Made by a program: the position numbers and the translations under genes
Shown: positions 44,729 to 54,045 of the stretch, piece after piece
Position numbering within the stretch: the first letter of the stretch is position 1
How the letters are laid out: each line of letters opens with the position of its first letter
Origin: Streptomyces bathyalis
GTDB taxonomy: Bacteria; Actinomycetota; Actinomycetes; Streptomycetales; Streptomycetaceae
Length of the DNA: 64,000 bases
Assembly (NCBI RefSeq): GCF_015910445.1
Contig: NZ_CP048882.1
Location: forward strand, 372,001 to 436,000
Direction of reading: 5' to 3'
Notes under the pieces: model-generated
Database searches by the model: none
The model's input: the letters and a program-made list of their open reading frames with translations, nothing else
Told to the model about the DNA's origin: nothing

Positions 44729-45970
44729 ATGACAGACCGAATCAGTCGCCGGGTGATCCTTCTTCTGGCCGTCACCTGCGGCGTGGCCGTGGGCAATGTC
44801 TACTTCCCTCAGACCATCAGCCCGTTGGTCGCAATGGGTCTCGAAGTGTCCGCCGACTCGGCCGCACTGGTAGTGACCGCGACGCAGTTCGGTTACGCGG
44901 CGGGGATCTTCTTGCTGGTGCCGCTCGGCGACAGATTTCCGCACAGGCCGTTGATCGTCACTCTCCTCGTTCTCAGCGGCGCGGGGTTGCTCGCCGCGAG
45001 CACTGCGTCTGCACTGCCTCCCCTCATCGGGGCGAGCGCCCTTATCGGCGTGGCGACCGTGGTCGCTCCCCTCATCGGCCCGATGGCGGTCGGTCTCGTG
45101 GCCGACGATCGCCAGGGGGTGGTCAGCGGCACCTTGTTGAGCGGCTCCATCGGCGGAATCCTGCTGTCCCGGGCCCTCGGCGGGACCATCGGCGAGTGGC
45201 TGGGATGGCGGGCCCCTTACTTGATGGCCGCGGTGCTCTCCCTGATCCTCGCAGCGCTTCTGACCCGCGCGCTGCCCGCGACGGCGCCGCCGTCGGGGCA
45301 GAAGTATCCGGCGCTGCTGGCAGAGTCCATGCGCTTGCTGCGCACCGAACCCGAACTTCGCCGCTCCTGCTTCTACCAGGCCACGGTCTTCGGCGGCTTC
45401 TCAGCGGTCTGGACAGGAGTCGCGCTGCTGCTCACGGGTCCCGTCTACCACATGGGGGCTCGGGCGGTCGGCCTGCTCGCTCTGGTCAACGCGGCGACCA
45501 TGCTCTGCACACCGATCGCCGGACGCCGGGTGGACCGCCGGGGACCCGACGAGGTCAATCTCATCAGCATGAGCGCGGTCGTCGCCTCAGCCCTCGCCCT
45601 CGCCTTCGGCACCTTGGGAGGCGCCTTCGGACTGATGGCACTGGCGCTGGGCACGCTGCTGCTCGATGTGGGGATGCAGTCCGGCATGGTCGCCAACACG
45701 GTGCGAATCCTCGCCTTGCGTCCCGAGGTACGCAGCAGGCTCAACACCGCCTACATGACCTGCGCTTACGTGGGGGGCAGCGCAGGTTCCTGGCTCGGCG
45801 TCCGCGCCTATGCGCGCTTCGGCTGGCTGGGCGTGTGCACGGTTCTTCTGCTCCTCGCCACAGCGGCCTTGGTCCGTCATGTGCGGGCTGTCACCCCAGC
45901 GTCCTGCCAGGCCGCTCTCGAGGTCTCCCCCGACAGCTCTCAGAATTCAGCGCGGAACACACGCAGGTAG
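44729..45970 (+). CDS. MFS efflux transporter
   Basis: 413-residue twelve-helix transporter with the antiporter loop motif GDRFPHRPLIV (about residue 66) and a TM5 glycine-rich segment GTLLSGSIGGILLSRALGG. It resembles drug exporters of the ArsR/DUF5937-linked type. The ATG at 44729 was chosen to place TM1 at residues 6-25; its ribosome site is weak and the message may be leaderless. The 3' end overlaps the methyltransferase gene by 31 bases on the opposite strand. Confidence 0.9.
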   Translation: MTDRISRRVILLLAVTCGVAVGNVYFPQTISPLVAMGLEVSADSAALVVTATQFGYAAGIFLLVPLGDRFPHRPLIVTLLVLSGAGLLAASTASALPPLIGASALIGVATVVAPLIGPMAVGLVADDRQGVVSGTLLSGSIGGILLSRALGGTIGEWLGWRAPYLMAAVLSLILAALLTRALPATAPPSGQKYPALLAESMRLLRTEPELRRSCFYQATVFGGFSAVWTGVALLLTGPVYHMGARAVGLLALVNAATMLCTPIAGRRVDRRGPDEVNLISMSAVVASALALAFGTLGGAFGLMALALGTLLLDVGMQSGMVANTVRILALRPEVRSRLNTAYMTCAYVGGSAGSWLGVRAYARFGWLGVCTVLLLLATAALVRHVRAVTPASCQAALEVSPDSSQNSARNTRR

Positions 45971-46770
45971 TTCTTGAGCCAGTCGAAACCAGTGCCCGCT
46001 CGGTAGACGCGGCGGCGCAGGTCGGGGGCGGAGCTTTGCGCCAACTGCCCCATGACGGCGACGTTTTCGCGGTACCGCAGACGGGGGTTCCAGTGCTCGA
46101 TGTCCGAGCCATCCCGGGTGGCCGTCCAGTAGGCCGGATAGGGATACCACCGGCTCAGGTACTTCTTGAGCAGCTGCGTCGTCTTGGCTACCCAGGGAGC
46201 CATGCCGTCGAAGATCAGCTCCCCGGCCCGGAAGTGATCGGTGAGTTGCCGCAACAACTGCCGCACTTCGTTCTCGCGCAGATACATGACCAGGCCCTCG
46301 GCGATGATCAGTACCGGTGTGTCGGCAGGGACTTCCTCCAGCCAGGCTTCATCTGTGACCGAGGCGGCGATCATCCGGTAGCCGTCGGATTCGTCGTAGA
46401 GCTTGCGACGCAGTTCCATGACGTCGGGCAGGTCGACGTCGAACCAGCGCACCCCAGCGGGCAGGTCCAGTCGGAACGCCCGGCTGTCCAGGCCGCAGGC
46501 CAATTGCAGAACGGTCGCGTCCGGGTTGCGGCGTACGAAGTCGGCGGCCCAGTCGTCGAACTGCTTGGCGCGCTGCGCGACACTGGCCCGGCTACGGGTG
46601 ATGGTCGCCTTGTCGAGCTTCTTCCAGTCGTAGCCGATCCGTTGCACGGCCTCGGCCGCGAAGTGGTCGCCGAGGATGGGCTCTTTCTCCTTGTCGTCCA
46701 AGGCTCTGAGGAACAGTGTCACGAGCATCGTGGACTGCACGCCGGTGAAGTCCACCTTCCCTGTCGTCAT
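45940..46770 (-). CDS. SAM-dependent O-methyltransferase (LCM superfamily)
   Basis: 276-residue methyltransferase of the leucine-carboxyl-methyltransferase-like group. It has SRASVAQRAKQFDDW near residue 60, the SAM motif VLQLACGLDSRAFRLD near 85, WFDVDLPDVMELRRKL near 108, and PVLIIAEGLVMYL near 153. Members methylate carboxyl or hydroxyl groups of small polyketide-like acids. AGGAGCGATCG precedes the ATG, which overlaps the stop of the remnant MarR/GbsR-like gene (ATGA). That overlap implies regulator and enzyme were one operon before the regulator lost its middle. Confidence 0.9.
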   Translation of the reverse strand: MTTGKVDFTGVQSTMLVTLFLRALDDKEKEPILGDHFAAEAVQRIGYDWKKLDKATITRSRASVAQRAKQFDDWAADFVRRNPDATVLQLACGLDSRAFRLDLPAGVRWFDVDLPDVMELRRKLYDESDGYRMIAASVTDEAWLEEVPADTPVLIIAEGLVMYLRENEVRQLLRQLTDHFRAGELIFDGMAPWVAKTTQLLKKYLSRWYPYPAYWTATRDGSDIEHWNPRLRYRENVAVMGQLAQSSAPDLRRRVYRAGTGFDWLKNYLRVFRAEF

Positions 46771-47037
46771 CGATCGCTCCTGTTCGCTGCGCGGTGGTCG
46801 GTCCACAGTTGGAGGAACTCGCCGGCGAACTCGGTCGCCGAGAATCTGCAGAAGTCCCGCAGGTCCACGAGGCGCTCGCGTTGCTCACGACGCTCCTCAC
46901 CGAGTGCTGACAATCCGAACTCGGCCGCGTCGGCACCGGCCTGCGTAGCCGTAGATCCGGCCCATCGTGCGCGGCGCGCCGGCTGCCTCCATGAACAGAC
47001 CGATCCGGTCTACGAGTTCAGCTTCTTCTGGAGCCAT
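46767..47037 (-). pseudogene. internally deleted MarR/GbsR-like regulator
   Basis: The N terminus in one frame (APEEAELVDRIGLFMEAAG, then PRTMGRIYGY) is a MarR/GbsR-type dimerisation helix. A different frame then gives FGLSALGEERREQRERLVDL and ends LWTDHRAANRSDR at a stop overlapping the methyltransferase start. The DNA-binding middle (about 80 residues) is missing and the two parts are out of frame, near 46920-46950. AGGAAG precedes the ATG at 47037. A perfect 24-base palindrome remains upstream as its orphaned operator. Confidence 0.75.
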
Positions 47038-47054
47038 CGGCACACTTCCTACAG

Positions 47055-47078
47055 TTCGTTCAGAATATTCTGAACGAA
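47055..47078. promoter_or_regulatory. perfect 24-base palindrome (MarR/GbsR-type operator)
   Basis: Half-site TTCGTTCAGAAT (47055-47066) followed by its exact reverse complement (47067-47078). It stands 17 bases upstream of the ATG of the deleted regulator gene, where a MarR operator is expected. Confidence 0.8.
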
Positions 47079-47166
47079 ATGTAGGACCATCTGGTTCCGT
47101 GGACAACGCATCTTGACGCCGACAGGCTGGTGGGACGGCGCGTCGGCAGACGATGCCCGAATCCCG

Positions 47167-47862
47167 TCATCGGGATCTCATGCTGTCGATCGCAGGGACG
47201 TGCACCGGTTCGGATTCCACACGGATCAGCGCAAGGCCGTAGGCGACGATCCACACGACCCAGATCAGCCAGCCGGCCAGGGCGAGGAGACCGAGGAGAC
47301 CGCCCTCGTTGACGACCCAGTACGCGAGAGTGGCCGAGCTGAACTGCAGCGCGGCCGCCAGCAGCCCTATGGCACCGTGCCAGCGCCGGATGAGTCCGGT
47401 ACGCAGGCCTCCCATGGACAGGCCAAGAAGGGCGGCCGCCAGGAAGGTGCCGTTGAGAGTGAACAGCCCTTCGTGAAGCGCCCAGAGTCCGGACGTCGCC
47501 GAGGTGTCGTGTGCAGCCGTCGACGTCAGGGCGAGACGGGTCGCGATGATCCCGGCGAAGATCGTGTTCTGCATGACCAGCCCGGCGAGGCCGAGTATCG
47601 ACCATGCCTCGCCACGCTCGCGCTCACGCCGCCAGAGCGCAGCCACCGCACCCGCACCGAACAACGCGGCCAGCACCCAGGCGGCGGGAGCGAATGCGGA
47701 TCCGATGCCGAGGATGTCTCCTTCGGTGCTGAAGAACTCGGCGACCTCTTCGATGCCCGCGCCCGTGAGCGGGAAGCCGGCAGGCGCCACGATCACATTG
47801 CCGAGGACGATCAAGGCGGCGAAGCCGATGGCGGCTATGCCACTGATGCGGGTGAAGCTCAC
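47167..47862 (-). CDS. DUF4386-like membrane protein
   Basis: 231-residue protein with about six helices, beginning with an ISGIAAIGFAALIVLGN segment and VAEFF near residue 40. Pattern and length suit the DUF4386 family, common beside TetR regulators in streptomycetes; function unknown. The GTG at 47862 has GGGGTGGCAACC in front; a GTG three codons upstream lacks a ribosome site. Divergent from the TetR gene and likely controlled by it. Confidence 0.65.
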   Translation of the reverse strand: MSFTRISGIAAIGFAALIVLGNVIVAPAGFPLTGAGIEEVAEFFSTEGDILGIGSAFAPAAWVLAALFGAGAVAALWRRERERGEAWSILGLAGLVMQNTIFAGIIATRLALTSTAAHDTSATSGLWALHEGLFTLNGTFLAAALLGLSMGGLRTGLIRRWHGAIGLLAAALQFSSATLAYWVVNEGGLLGLLALAGWLIWVVWIVAYGLALIRVESEPVHVPAIDSMRSR

Positions 47863-47875
47863 GGTTGCCACCCCG

Positions 47876-47905
47876 TTGATTGACGGATAGTTTATTGATT
47901 ATAGG
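47876..47905 (+). promoter_or_regulatory. divergent promoter region for TetR and membrane-protein genes
   Basis: AT-rich for this genome. Plus strand: TTGATT (47876-47881), 18-base spacer, TATAGG (47900-47905). Minus strand: a perfect TATAAT (47898-47903). The overlapping divergent -10 elements would allow one TetR site to control both genes. Confidence 0.4.
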
Positions 47906-47931
47906 CAGCGTAAAGTCAAAGAAGGCAACCC

Positions 47932-48591
47932 ATGAACGCAGCACAAGAACGGCGCCCCTACGAGTCGTTGCGCCGGACGACGCAGGCCATGGAGACCCGG
48001 GCCGAGATCGCCCGCGCTGCCCGGCGGCTCTTCGTGTCCCAGGGCTGGACGGCGACGACCGTTCGCGATGTGGCGCGCGAGGCGGGAGTCTCCGTGCCCA
48101 CCGTCTACGCGGCATACGGAAACAAGAATGGGCTGGCCGGAGCCTTGGCAGAGTCGGCCGACCTGTCCGCCGACATACCGCAGATGCTCGGGGAGTTGGA
48201 GGCCGCGGCGGCGGACCCCGCGCAGCAACTGGCGGCGATGGCCGCCTACGACCGGCGGTTGTTCGAGCGCGCGGGCGACGTCATCATGCTGGTCCGAGAA
48301 GCAGGGCGCACCGTGCCGGAGTTGGCAGCGGCCTACAGCGACGGCCGCGAACGGGGCGACGAAACCCGGATCCAGGTGTTCTCGTCCTGGCCGGACGGCG
48401 TCCTCGAACCCGGCCTCGACATACGGTCGGCTGTCGACATCTACGCGGCGATCTGCAACGTCGACGTCTACACCACACTCACCGGCGAACGCGGCTGGGC
48501 GCCCGATCAGGTCGAGCAGTGGTGGAGCCGGGCGCTGGTCCGCGAACTCCTGGACAATCAGGGGTCGGGCGGGACGACGGGCAGGTTGTAG
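47932..48591 (+). CDS. TetR-family transcriptional regulator
   Basis: 219-residue regulator. The N-terminal helix-turn-helix covers about residues 24-66 (IARAARRLFVSQGWTATTVRDVAREAGVSVPTVYAAYGNK, in parts). The C-terminal ligand domain is unassigned. GAAGG precedes the ATG. Divergent from the DUF4386-like gene across a 69-base AT-rich gap. Confidence 0.92.
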   Translation: MNAAQERRPYESLRRTTQAMETRAEIARAARRLFVSQGWTATTVRDVAREAGVSVPTVYAAYGNKNGLAGALAESADLSADIPQMLGELEAAAADPAQQLAAMAAYDRRLFERAGDVIMLVREAGRTVPELAAAYSDGRERGDETRIQVFSSWPDGVLEPGLDIRSAVDIYAAICNVDVYTTLTGERGWAPDQVEQWWSRALVRELLDNQGSGGTTGRL

Positions 48592-48850
48592 CAGTCGCTG
48601 CGTGATGCCCGCTGCGGTCGATGAACGTGACCGCGCAGATCACCCCGACACGTACGCGCCATGGTGGTGGGACACGTAGAGGTGCGACGTCGATGCGACG
48701 GCCACTGCGAGTCGATCTTCCCGCGCAGCTCGACGACCGCGCGGGCTCGGTGCGTGGCAATGCTGCCCGAACGGGGTCACATCCTCCGCATGATTCGGTA
48801 CGTGCTGCAGGCAGCGCGAGTGCGGGTTGCCGACATGCGAGCGTGCCACT

Positions 48851-49963
48851 TCACCGGGACGCAGGAAGACGCTCGATCACCAACGCGGCGACATCGTCGC
48901 TCAAACCCTCACCAGCGTGGGCGAGTAGGTCTCGCTTGAGGTGTTCCAGGAATGGCCCCGGCTCGCATTCCTTCCAGCCGGTGATTCGTTCGGCGAGTGG
49001 GTAGAAGGCGCCGGTCGAGTCGCGGGTCTCGATGACACCGTCGGTGTACAGCAACAAGAGGTCCCCGACGTCAAACGTGAATTCGTCGACGTTGTAACGC
49101 TGGGAGGCCAGGTCACCGAGCCCGAGCGGGGGTGCCGGCTGGTCACTCTCAATCATCGTGATGTTTCCGTCCCGCACCACAATTGGCGGCGGGTGCCCGC
49201 ACTCGATCAAACGGACGATGCCGCCCGAGTCAGGAATCTCGAGGATCGTGGCGGTGATGAAGTGCTCCTCGGGCTCCTCCGGCTCGCCGGGTTCAGCCAA
49301 CTGCCACGATGCACTGTCATCGAGAAAGGCTGCCAGGTCAGCCATTGCGGAAAATTGGCGTGTGGCGGCACGGAATGCGCCGAGCAGCACCGCAGCGTCG
49401 CCGATCGCGGGAACGCCTTTACCCCGCACATCCCCGATGATCAGCCGGGTGCTCGAATCAGTACGGGCGGCTGCGTACAGGTCCCCGCCCATCTGGGCCT
49501 CGGCCTCGGCTGCGAGATAGAGGGACGCTACTCGCAGTGGGCCGATCTTCTCGGGCAGAGGCCGCAGTACGAGTCGCTGCGCGGTACCGGCTACATGCCG
49601 GACGTGCTGGAGCTCCTTGCGGCGGCGCTCCCGCAGTCCACAGAAGATCACAAGGGTGGCTCCCACCAGGACCAAGGCCACGATCTGCGCCTGGTGGTTT
49701 GCCGAGAACAGCTCGTCAGGATCCCGCAGTACAGCGATGACCGCTTGAGCACCCACAGCGAGGGCAGCGACCAGCGCGGTAAGCCTGGGCCCAGCAACAG
49801 AGGCAGTGATGGCTGGAGCAGCGACCAGCAAGGGACCGAAGTGGATGTGCGACGGAGCCAGAACGTCGGTCACCACAACGGTCACGATCAGGAGGATCGG
49901 GAGGGCCAAGATCCAGTGGCGTGCCCTCACGGACCGTCGAAGAGCAACGAGCGGCTGCACCAT
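48851..49963 (-). CDS. SpoIIE/RsbU-type PP2C phosphatase with membrane domain
   Basis: 370-residue protein: about five transmembrane segments (residues 15-120), a short coiled linker, then a PP2C-type Ser/Thr phosphatase domain with GGDLYAAARTDS, IGDVRGKGVPA (metal Asp), ECGHPPPIVV and LLLYTDGVIE. It would dephosphorylate an anti-anti-sigma factor. Start at 49963 follows TATACA by 6 bases, so the message may be leaderless; upstream in-frame codons give a non-hydrophobic extension that I reject. Related HATPase gene at 51517. Confidence 0.88.
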   Translation of the reverse strand: MVQPLVALRRSVRARHWILALPILLIVTVVVTDVLAPSHIHFGPLLVAAPAITASVAGPRLTALVAALAVGAQAVIAVLRDPDELFSANHQAQIVALVLVGATLVIFCGLRERRRKELQHVRHVAGTAQRLVLRPLPEKIGPLRVASLYLAAEAEAQMGGDLYAAARTDSSTRLIIGDVRGKGVPAIGDAAVLLGAFRAATRQFSAMADLAAFLDDSASWQLAEPGEPEEPEEHFITATILEIPDSGGIVRLIECGHPPPIVVRDGNITMIESDQPAPPLGLGDLASQRYNVDEFTFDVGDLLLLYTDGVIETRDSTGAFYPLAERITGWKECEPGPFLEHLKRDLLAHAGEGLSDDVAALVIERLPASR

Positions 49964-50267
49964 GTTCACTGTATACCTGCCGCAATCGGCGACGCGTGCG
50001 ACCAACTGGGTCGCCCACTGCGGAAGTCGGTTGCCTGCCTGGAGCGACCGAGGGGCAAAACCGGGCGTGTCTCTCCACACACCGGGCTGGGCAGCTACCT
50101 ATTTCCCTCGTGATCGAAGTCAGCAACACCCTCCCGTGCAAATTGCATCTGCTGCAACAAAGCTCCGGACAAACGACCGCCAATTCGAGAGAAGCCGTGT
50201 CCTCCGAGGCCAACTGCGCAGCTTGCCGGATGGCACACTGACTGTCGACTCGCCGAAGGAGATCTGA
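49964..50267. other. 304-base divergent promoter region
   Basis: Between the PP2C gene (minus) and corA (plus). Contains the TATACA element of the phosphatase promoter; no coding frame or hairpin stands out. Confidence 0.4.
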
Positions 50268-51356
50268 GTGTCGATGATCAGCAACCTCCGTCAAGCAGTC
50301 CGCCGACCCCACCAGCACGCCGTGGACCTGAGCCATCCGGCCCGGTCACCACTCGGCAGCTCGGTCGTCAACTGCGTGGCCTATCTCGACGGCACGCGGC
50401 AGCAAGGCAACTGTCCGGTCGAGGAAGCACTCCAGCAGGTCCGTAAGTCAGGCGATGGCTTCGTCTGGGTGGGTCTGCACGAGCCCACCCAGGAGGAGTT
50501 CGTCGGACTCGCCGAACTCTTCGACCTGCATCCGCTGGCAGTTGAAGATGCCGTCCACGCGCATCAACGGCCCAAGGTGGAGCAGTACGACGAGGTGCTG
50601 TTCGCGGTCTTCAAGACCGTCTGCTACGTCGAGCACGCGGAACTCACCGCCACCAGCGAGGTGGTGGACACCGGCGAGATCATGGTCTTCACCGGCCCCG
50701 ACTTCGTGATCACCATCAGGCACGGCCGGCACGGCTCGCTGGGGCCGCTGCGCGAGGTGCTGGAGGCCACGCCGGGGCAATTGGCCAAGGGCCCGGCGGC
50801 AGTTCTGCACGCCATAGCCGACCACGTCGTCGACGTCTACCTCGGCGTCGTCGACGCCGTACAAGACGACATCGACGCGGTGGAATCCGCCGTCTTCACC
50901 GAAGACACCGCCCACGCCGACGCGGGTCGGATCTACCAGCTCAAGCGCGAACTGTTGGAACTCAAGCGAGCCGCCGCACCGCTGGACCGGCCGCTCCAGA
51001 AACTCGCCACACAGTCCACGCCACTCATCGGCCCCGACATCCGGGCGTACTTCCGCGACGTAGCCGACCACCTGGAGCGCATCACCGAGCAGATCGCCTC
51101 CTTCGACGCACTGCTCGACTCCATCCTCCAGGCACATCTCGCTCAGGTGACGGTCGCTCAGAACGAGGACATGCGCAAGATCACTGCCTGGGCTGCGATC
51201 ATCGCCGTTCCCACCATGGTTTGCGGTGTCTATGGCATGAACTTCGACCACATGCCCGAGCTGCGCTGGACATACGGCTATCCCTGCACCCTCGGCGTCA
51301 TCGCCATCGCCTGCGTCCTCGTCCACCGGGGCTTTCGTCGCAACGGCTGGCTCTGA
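50268..51356 (+). CDS. corA: CorA-type divalent cation transporter, copy 1
   Basis: 362-residue transporter for Mg2+ (possibly Co2+ or Ni2+). A soluble alpha/beta funnel with the FVWVGLHEPTQEEF and LHPLAVEDA motifs, a long stalk helix, two C-terminal membrane helices and the pore signature GMNF (YGMNFDHMPE). GAAGGAG precedes the GTG at 50268. A second corA is at 56991. Confidence 0.93.
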   Translation: MSMISNLRQAVRRPHQHAVDLSHPARSPLGSSVVNCVAYLDGTRQQGNCPVEEALQQVRKSGDGFVWVGLHEPTQEEFVGLAELFDLHPLAVEDAVHAHQRPKVEQYDEVLFAVFKTVCYVEHAELTATSEVVDTGEIMVFTGPDFVITIRHGRHGSLGPLREVLEATPGQLAKGPAAVLHAIADHVVDVYLGVVDAVQDDIDAVESAVFTEDTAHADAGRIYQLKRELLELKRAAAPLDRPLQKLATQSTPLIGPDIRAYFRDVADHLERITEQIASFDALLDSILQAHLAQVTVAQNEDMRKITAWAAIIAVPTMVCGVYGMNFDHMPELRWTYGYPCTLGVIAIACVLVHRGFRRNGWL

Positions 51357-51516
51357 CCAACGGCCGTACGATTTCACATTGTCGAGCCACCAGCGCGCCG
51401 GGAGACTCGGGACCCGCCGGAGATCGAAATCCCGGAGCATCCCTGATGCACGGTGCATCGTCCACGGATGACAATTCGCGACTCCGCCTTTGGTCCGGGT
51501 CTGCTTTCTCCGTTCG

Positions 51517-51936
51517 TCACCTGATGAAGACGTCGATGGTTTTTCCTCCTCGCGGCTCACGACGCACTGTGACCTCATGCGCGAGGTGGCGCACCAAAGC
51601 CCAGCCATAACCGCCGACGCGCTCAAGATCCGTGTCTGGGCCGGCCGACCGTGAGTAAGGAAGGACCGGACTGGGGTCGGTCACATGAACGTGCAGGTTT
51701 CCCGCTGACCCGCTCAGTTGGAGGGCGATGAGTCCGCCAGCGTGCCGGTAGGCGTTGGTCACCAATTCGGATACCACGAGGACCACATTGTCGACGGTCT
51801 CTGGAGTGACCGGAGGGCGCAGGGCGGAGAGGTAGGCGCGAGCGATATCGCGCGCCTGGCCGCTGCTTCGGGGACACATGATGGACAGAGGACGCTGGTG
51901 GGGCGCCGCGCTGAGCTGATCAATCATCACGCTCAT
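51517..51936 (-). CDS. RsbW-like HATPase (anti-sigma/serine-kinase type)
   Basis: 139-residue ATP-binding protein of the GHKL fold. N box ELVTNAYRHA near residue 66, then DPSPVLPYSR (G1 region) and GGYGWALVRHL (G2). Such small proteins in streptomycetes are regulators of sigma factors or signal partners of PP2C phosphatases such as the one at 48851. Start at ATG 51936 is weakly supported; the open frame upstream is non-coding in character. Confidence 0.88.
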   Translation of the reverse strand: MSVMIDQLSAAPHQRPLSIMCPRSSGQARDIARAYLSALRPPVTPETVDNVVLVVSELVTNAYRHAGGLIALQLSGSAGNLHVHVTDPSPVLPYSRSAGPDTDLERVGGYGWALVRHLAHEVTVRREPRGGKTIDVFIR

Positions 51937-52217
51937 CCCAGGTTCGTTGGCGGACCGTTCGTGCACGGGCTTGTGCCCTCGCCAGCGCCGGACTAACGCA
52001 CCAATTCTGCATCTCTTGATCCGGCACCTTGCTGCAAGTCGAATCGGCTTCCGGCGCCATCCAGACCGGCTGGCCCTGCAGTCATCCAAACCGCCCATCC
52101 GCCAGGATGACCGCTGCGTTGAGGCAGGCCACAGGGGTGATGAGCGTGCAACTGGCACTGGCCTGTGCGTGCTTGGCCAGGAGGCGGGAATGCGGAAGTG
52201 CCTGGGAGGTGCTTTCC
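51937..52217. other. 281 bases with a possible ANTAR-type remnant
   Basis: A plus-strand frame from 52107 reads LRQATGVMSVQLALA, resembling the helix Q-A-T-G-M-x-S-V-Q-L of GAF-ANTAR proteins, and then AWEVLS. No complete domain is present. The frame runs into the small zinc-finger gene at 52218, so this may be a truncated ANTAR gene fused to it. Confidence 0.3.
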
Positions 52218-52415
52218 ATGACGACGGCAGACTCGATGCCCCTCCGGTGCACGGCCTGCAATGGTTCCGGTGACGGTCAGACCGTCTTGAACGGCCGCGG
52301 CAGCTACGTCGAGGCGTGCCGCCGATGCAAGGGGTCCGGACGAATGACCAAAGCTGACAAGTCCGCCGTCGACTCTCTCGACACTGAGCAAGCCGACAAG
52401 GACAACTCCTTCTGA
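52218..52415 (+). CDS. small half-DnaJ (CxxCxGxG) zinc-finger protein
   Basis: 65-residue protein with two CxxCxGSG motifs (CTACNGSG at about residue 11 and CRRCKGSG at about residue 34), which form a single zinc site as in one half of the DnaJ zinc finger. A charged tail follows. GGAGGT lies 7 bases before the ATG. No J domain. A paralogue with the same layout is at 53813. Function unknown; such small proteins may bind unfolded proteins or nucleic acid. Confidence 0.75.
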   Translation: MTTADSMPLRCTACNGSGDGQTVLNGRGSYVEACRRCKGSGRMTKADKSAVDSLDTEQADKDNSF

Positions 52416-53380
52416 GAAGGCGGGCTGCGAGCAGGATGCCGTGCGAACGTTCCGCACTTTGCCAGCAGCTCTCGTCTCGCAACAGTGTCTTGGGCGCCGG
52501 GACCCCATATTCCATGCTCAGGCCAACTTGCCGCGCATGAGCGTGAGTCCGAGCGACAACCGAGCAGCGGCATTCTGATGGAAGCCGGGTGCGTTTGGCG
52601 ACTTCAATTGACGGCGGCGTGCGATTCGACATGCTCGTCCAGGCATGACGGCCCGCACCTTGCCACTCCCCTGCGAGCATCACTCTTTGGTCCCGCTGGG
52701 CATGAGCTCCCCGGCGGAACCCCTGCTCGCGATCGGATGGTGGATCAGCGGCCCAACTGGCTTGGCACGCCGCTGGGATGAGATGCATGAGCGCTCGGGA
52801 GAAGGGCAGAAGGATGTCGTGTCCCGTCGTCGTGGGACAGAACCGGGGCGGCCGGAAGACTCTGGCGGTCATGCGGCCGCCCCGGAAACCCGTCACGCGA
52901 TTCCTGGGCTTTCCTGGCACGCAAGACCTCGCGCAAGAATGACATGGCGGCGATCAAGGCGGGTCCGCGCACGAGCTGGTCCTGATCGCGCGCGGACCGG
53001 GTATTCGTGGCAGCGGAGAAGAAGCCTCGAAGCACACGACAGAATCGCAATTGCCACGCCCGATGAGATGAAAGTTCAGCTACGGAGGGCCGCAATGTGC
53101 CAGCTGCTGTAGGCCATCCAAAGAACCTGAGACGGGTGACCGTCACAGCTCGCTAGGATCGCCACCACCGAGGCGGTGCCTACGGCACTGTGCAGCGCGA
53201 GATCGACCGCGACGTCCCGGCCCCGGGACTGAACCGATCTTGGCGTATCGAGCAGCACGTTGCTACCTGTCGCGGGCATCGTCGTGCAGCACCATCACAC
53301 ACAACGCTGCCCGCGTCAGTACGCATATACCACTCCGTCGAGTCACAGACGATGCAAAACCAGGCGGGTACTCTTCTTCC
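52416..53380. other. 965-base stretch of decayed or non-coding DNA
   Basis: Slightly lower GC than neighbours, with overlapping frames (52485-52781, 52645-53112, 52745-53146 and others) whose translations have no recognisable domain, membrane segment or ribosome site. I see no repeat or insertion-sequence end. Confidence 0.4.
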
Positions 53381-53587
53381 ATGTCCACAGGAGACAAACA
53401 GTGCAGCTGCGAGGCGGTCGCCGCCGCCAACGATTCGCTACGCAGCTTCGCCCAGGGAAGGAGTGTGTGGGACCGCGCAGACCTGGCCGAATACGCACGC
53501 CTGCGGCAACGCTGGTTACACGCAGCAAAGCAGCCCCGCACGCCCGTCTGCACATGCAGCAGCCGTGAAGGCCCCAGGCACCGGTAG
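53381..53587 (+). CDS. small conserved-looking protein
   Basis: 68-residue protein MSTGDKQCSCEAVAAANDSL... with a helical middle (VAAANDSLRSFAQG, DRADLAEYARLRQRWLHA) and Cys pairs at both ends. It resembles short streptomycete proteins with an ANDxLRxF ... LxxYxRLxxxW pattern of unknown function. A TACTCT sequence ends 6 bases before the ATG, so the message could be leaderless. Confidence 0.5.
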   Translation: MSTGDKQCSCEAVAAANDSLRSFAQGRSVWDRADLAEYARLRQRWLHAAKQPRTPVCTCSSREGPRHR

Positions 53588-53812
53588 CCGACACACGATC
53601 CGAGCCTGACTTGCTGCGGCCCAGACACAGAGGTCAACGTGCACACACCGGCACCGAGCAGCCCTCCTTCCGGACTTCACGCGCGTCCCGGCGCCAACCG
53701 TCAATCTGCCATCGGAATGGCGTCTTCACGCCACCTGGGAGCCGGTGCGTAACCCCGGCGACCGGTCGCTGTTGAACTCAGTTGAGAACAGGTGCCGCTC
53801 AGGAGGCTGCGC

Positions 53813-54022
53813 ATGAACGAGGACCCCGACCCACCACCTCTCCCCATTCGTTGCCTCGCGTGCCAGGGCACCGGTGATGGGGACACCATCGTGACGGCCA
53901 ACGGGCCAGTCATCCCAGCGTGCACCGCTTGTCGAGGGGCAGGCAGACTCACTGTCCGGCTCTTCCAGGAAAACGCGTCTGAGCAGACTTCCTGCGCGCC
54001 CGATATCGCCGGCCCCGGTTGA
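53813..54022 (+). CDS. small half-DnaJ zinc-finger protein, paralogue 2
   Basis: 69-residue protein with CLACQGTG (about residue 15) and CTACRGAG (about residue 38), the same spacing and G-D-G-x-T-[IV] middle as the protein at 52218. CAGGAGG precedes the ATG at 53813. Adjacent to the convergent ANTAR gene. Pairing of two copies within 1.6 kb suggests duplication. Confidence 0.72.
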   Translation: MNEDPDPPPLPIRCLACQGTGDGDTIVTANGPVIPACTACRGAGRLTVRLFQENASEQTSCAPDIAGPG

Positions 54023-54045
54023 CCGCCTCACATTCAGAACGAGGC

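Noticed and set aside
44704..47073. 789-residue plus-strand frame over the MFS and methyltransferase genes
   Set aside because: It spans two convergent genes with clear domains and has an Arg/His-rich translation typical of an antisense or shifted frame.
53190..53609. 139-residue frame overlapping the small gene at 53381
   Set aside because: A different frame from the 68-residue protein, low complexity, and no start signal.
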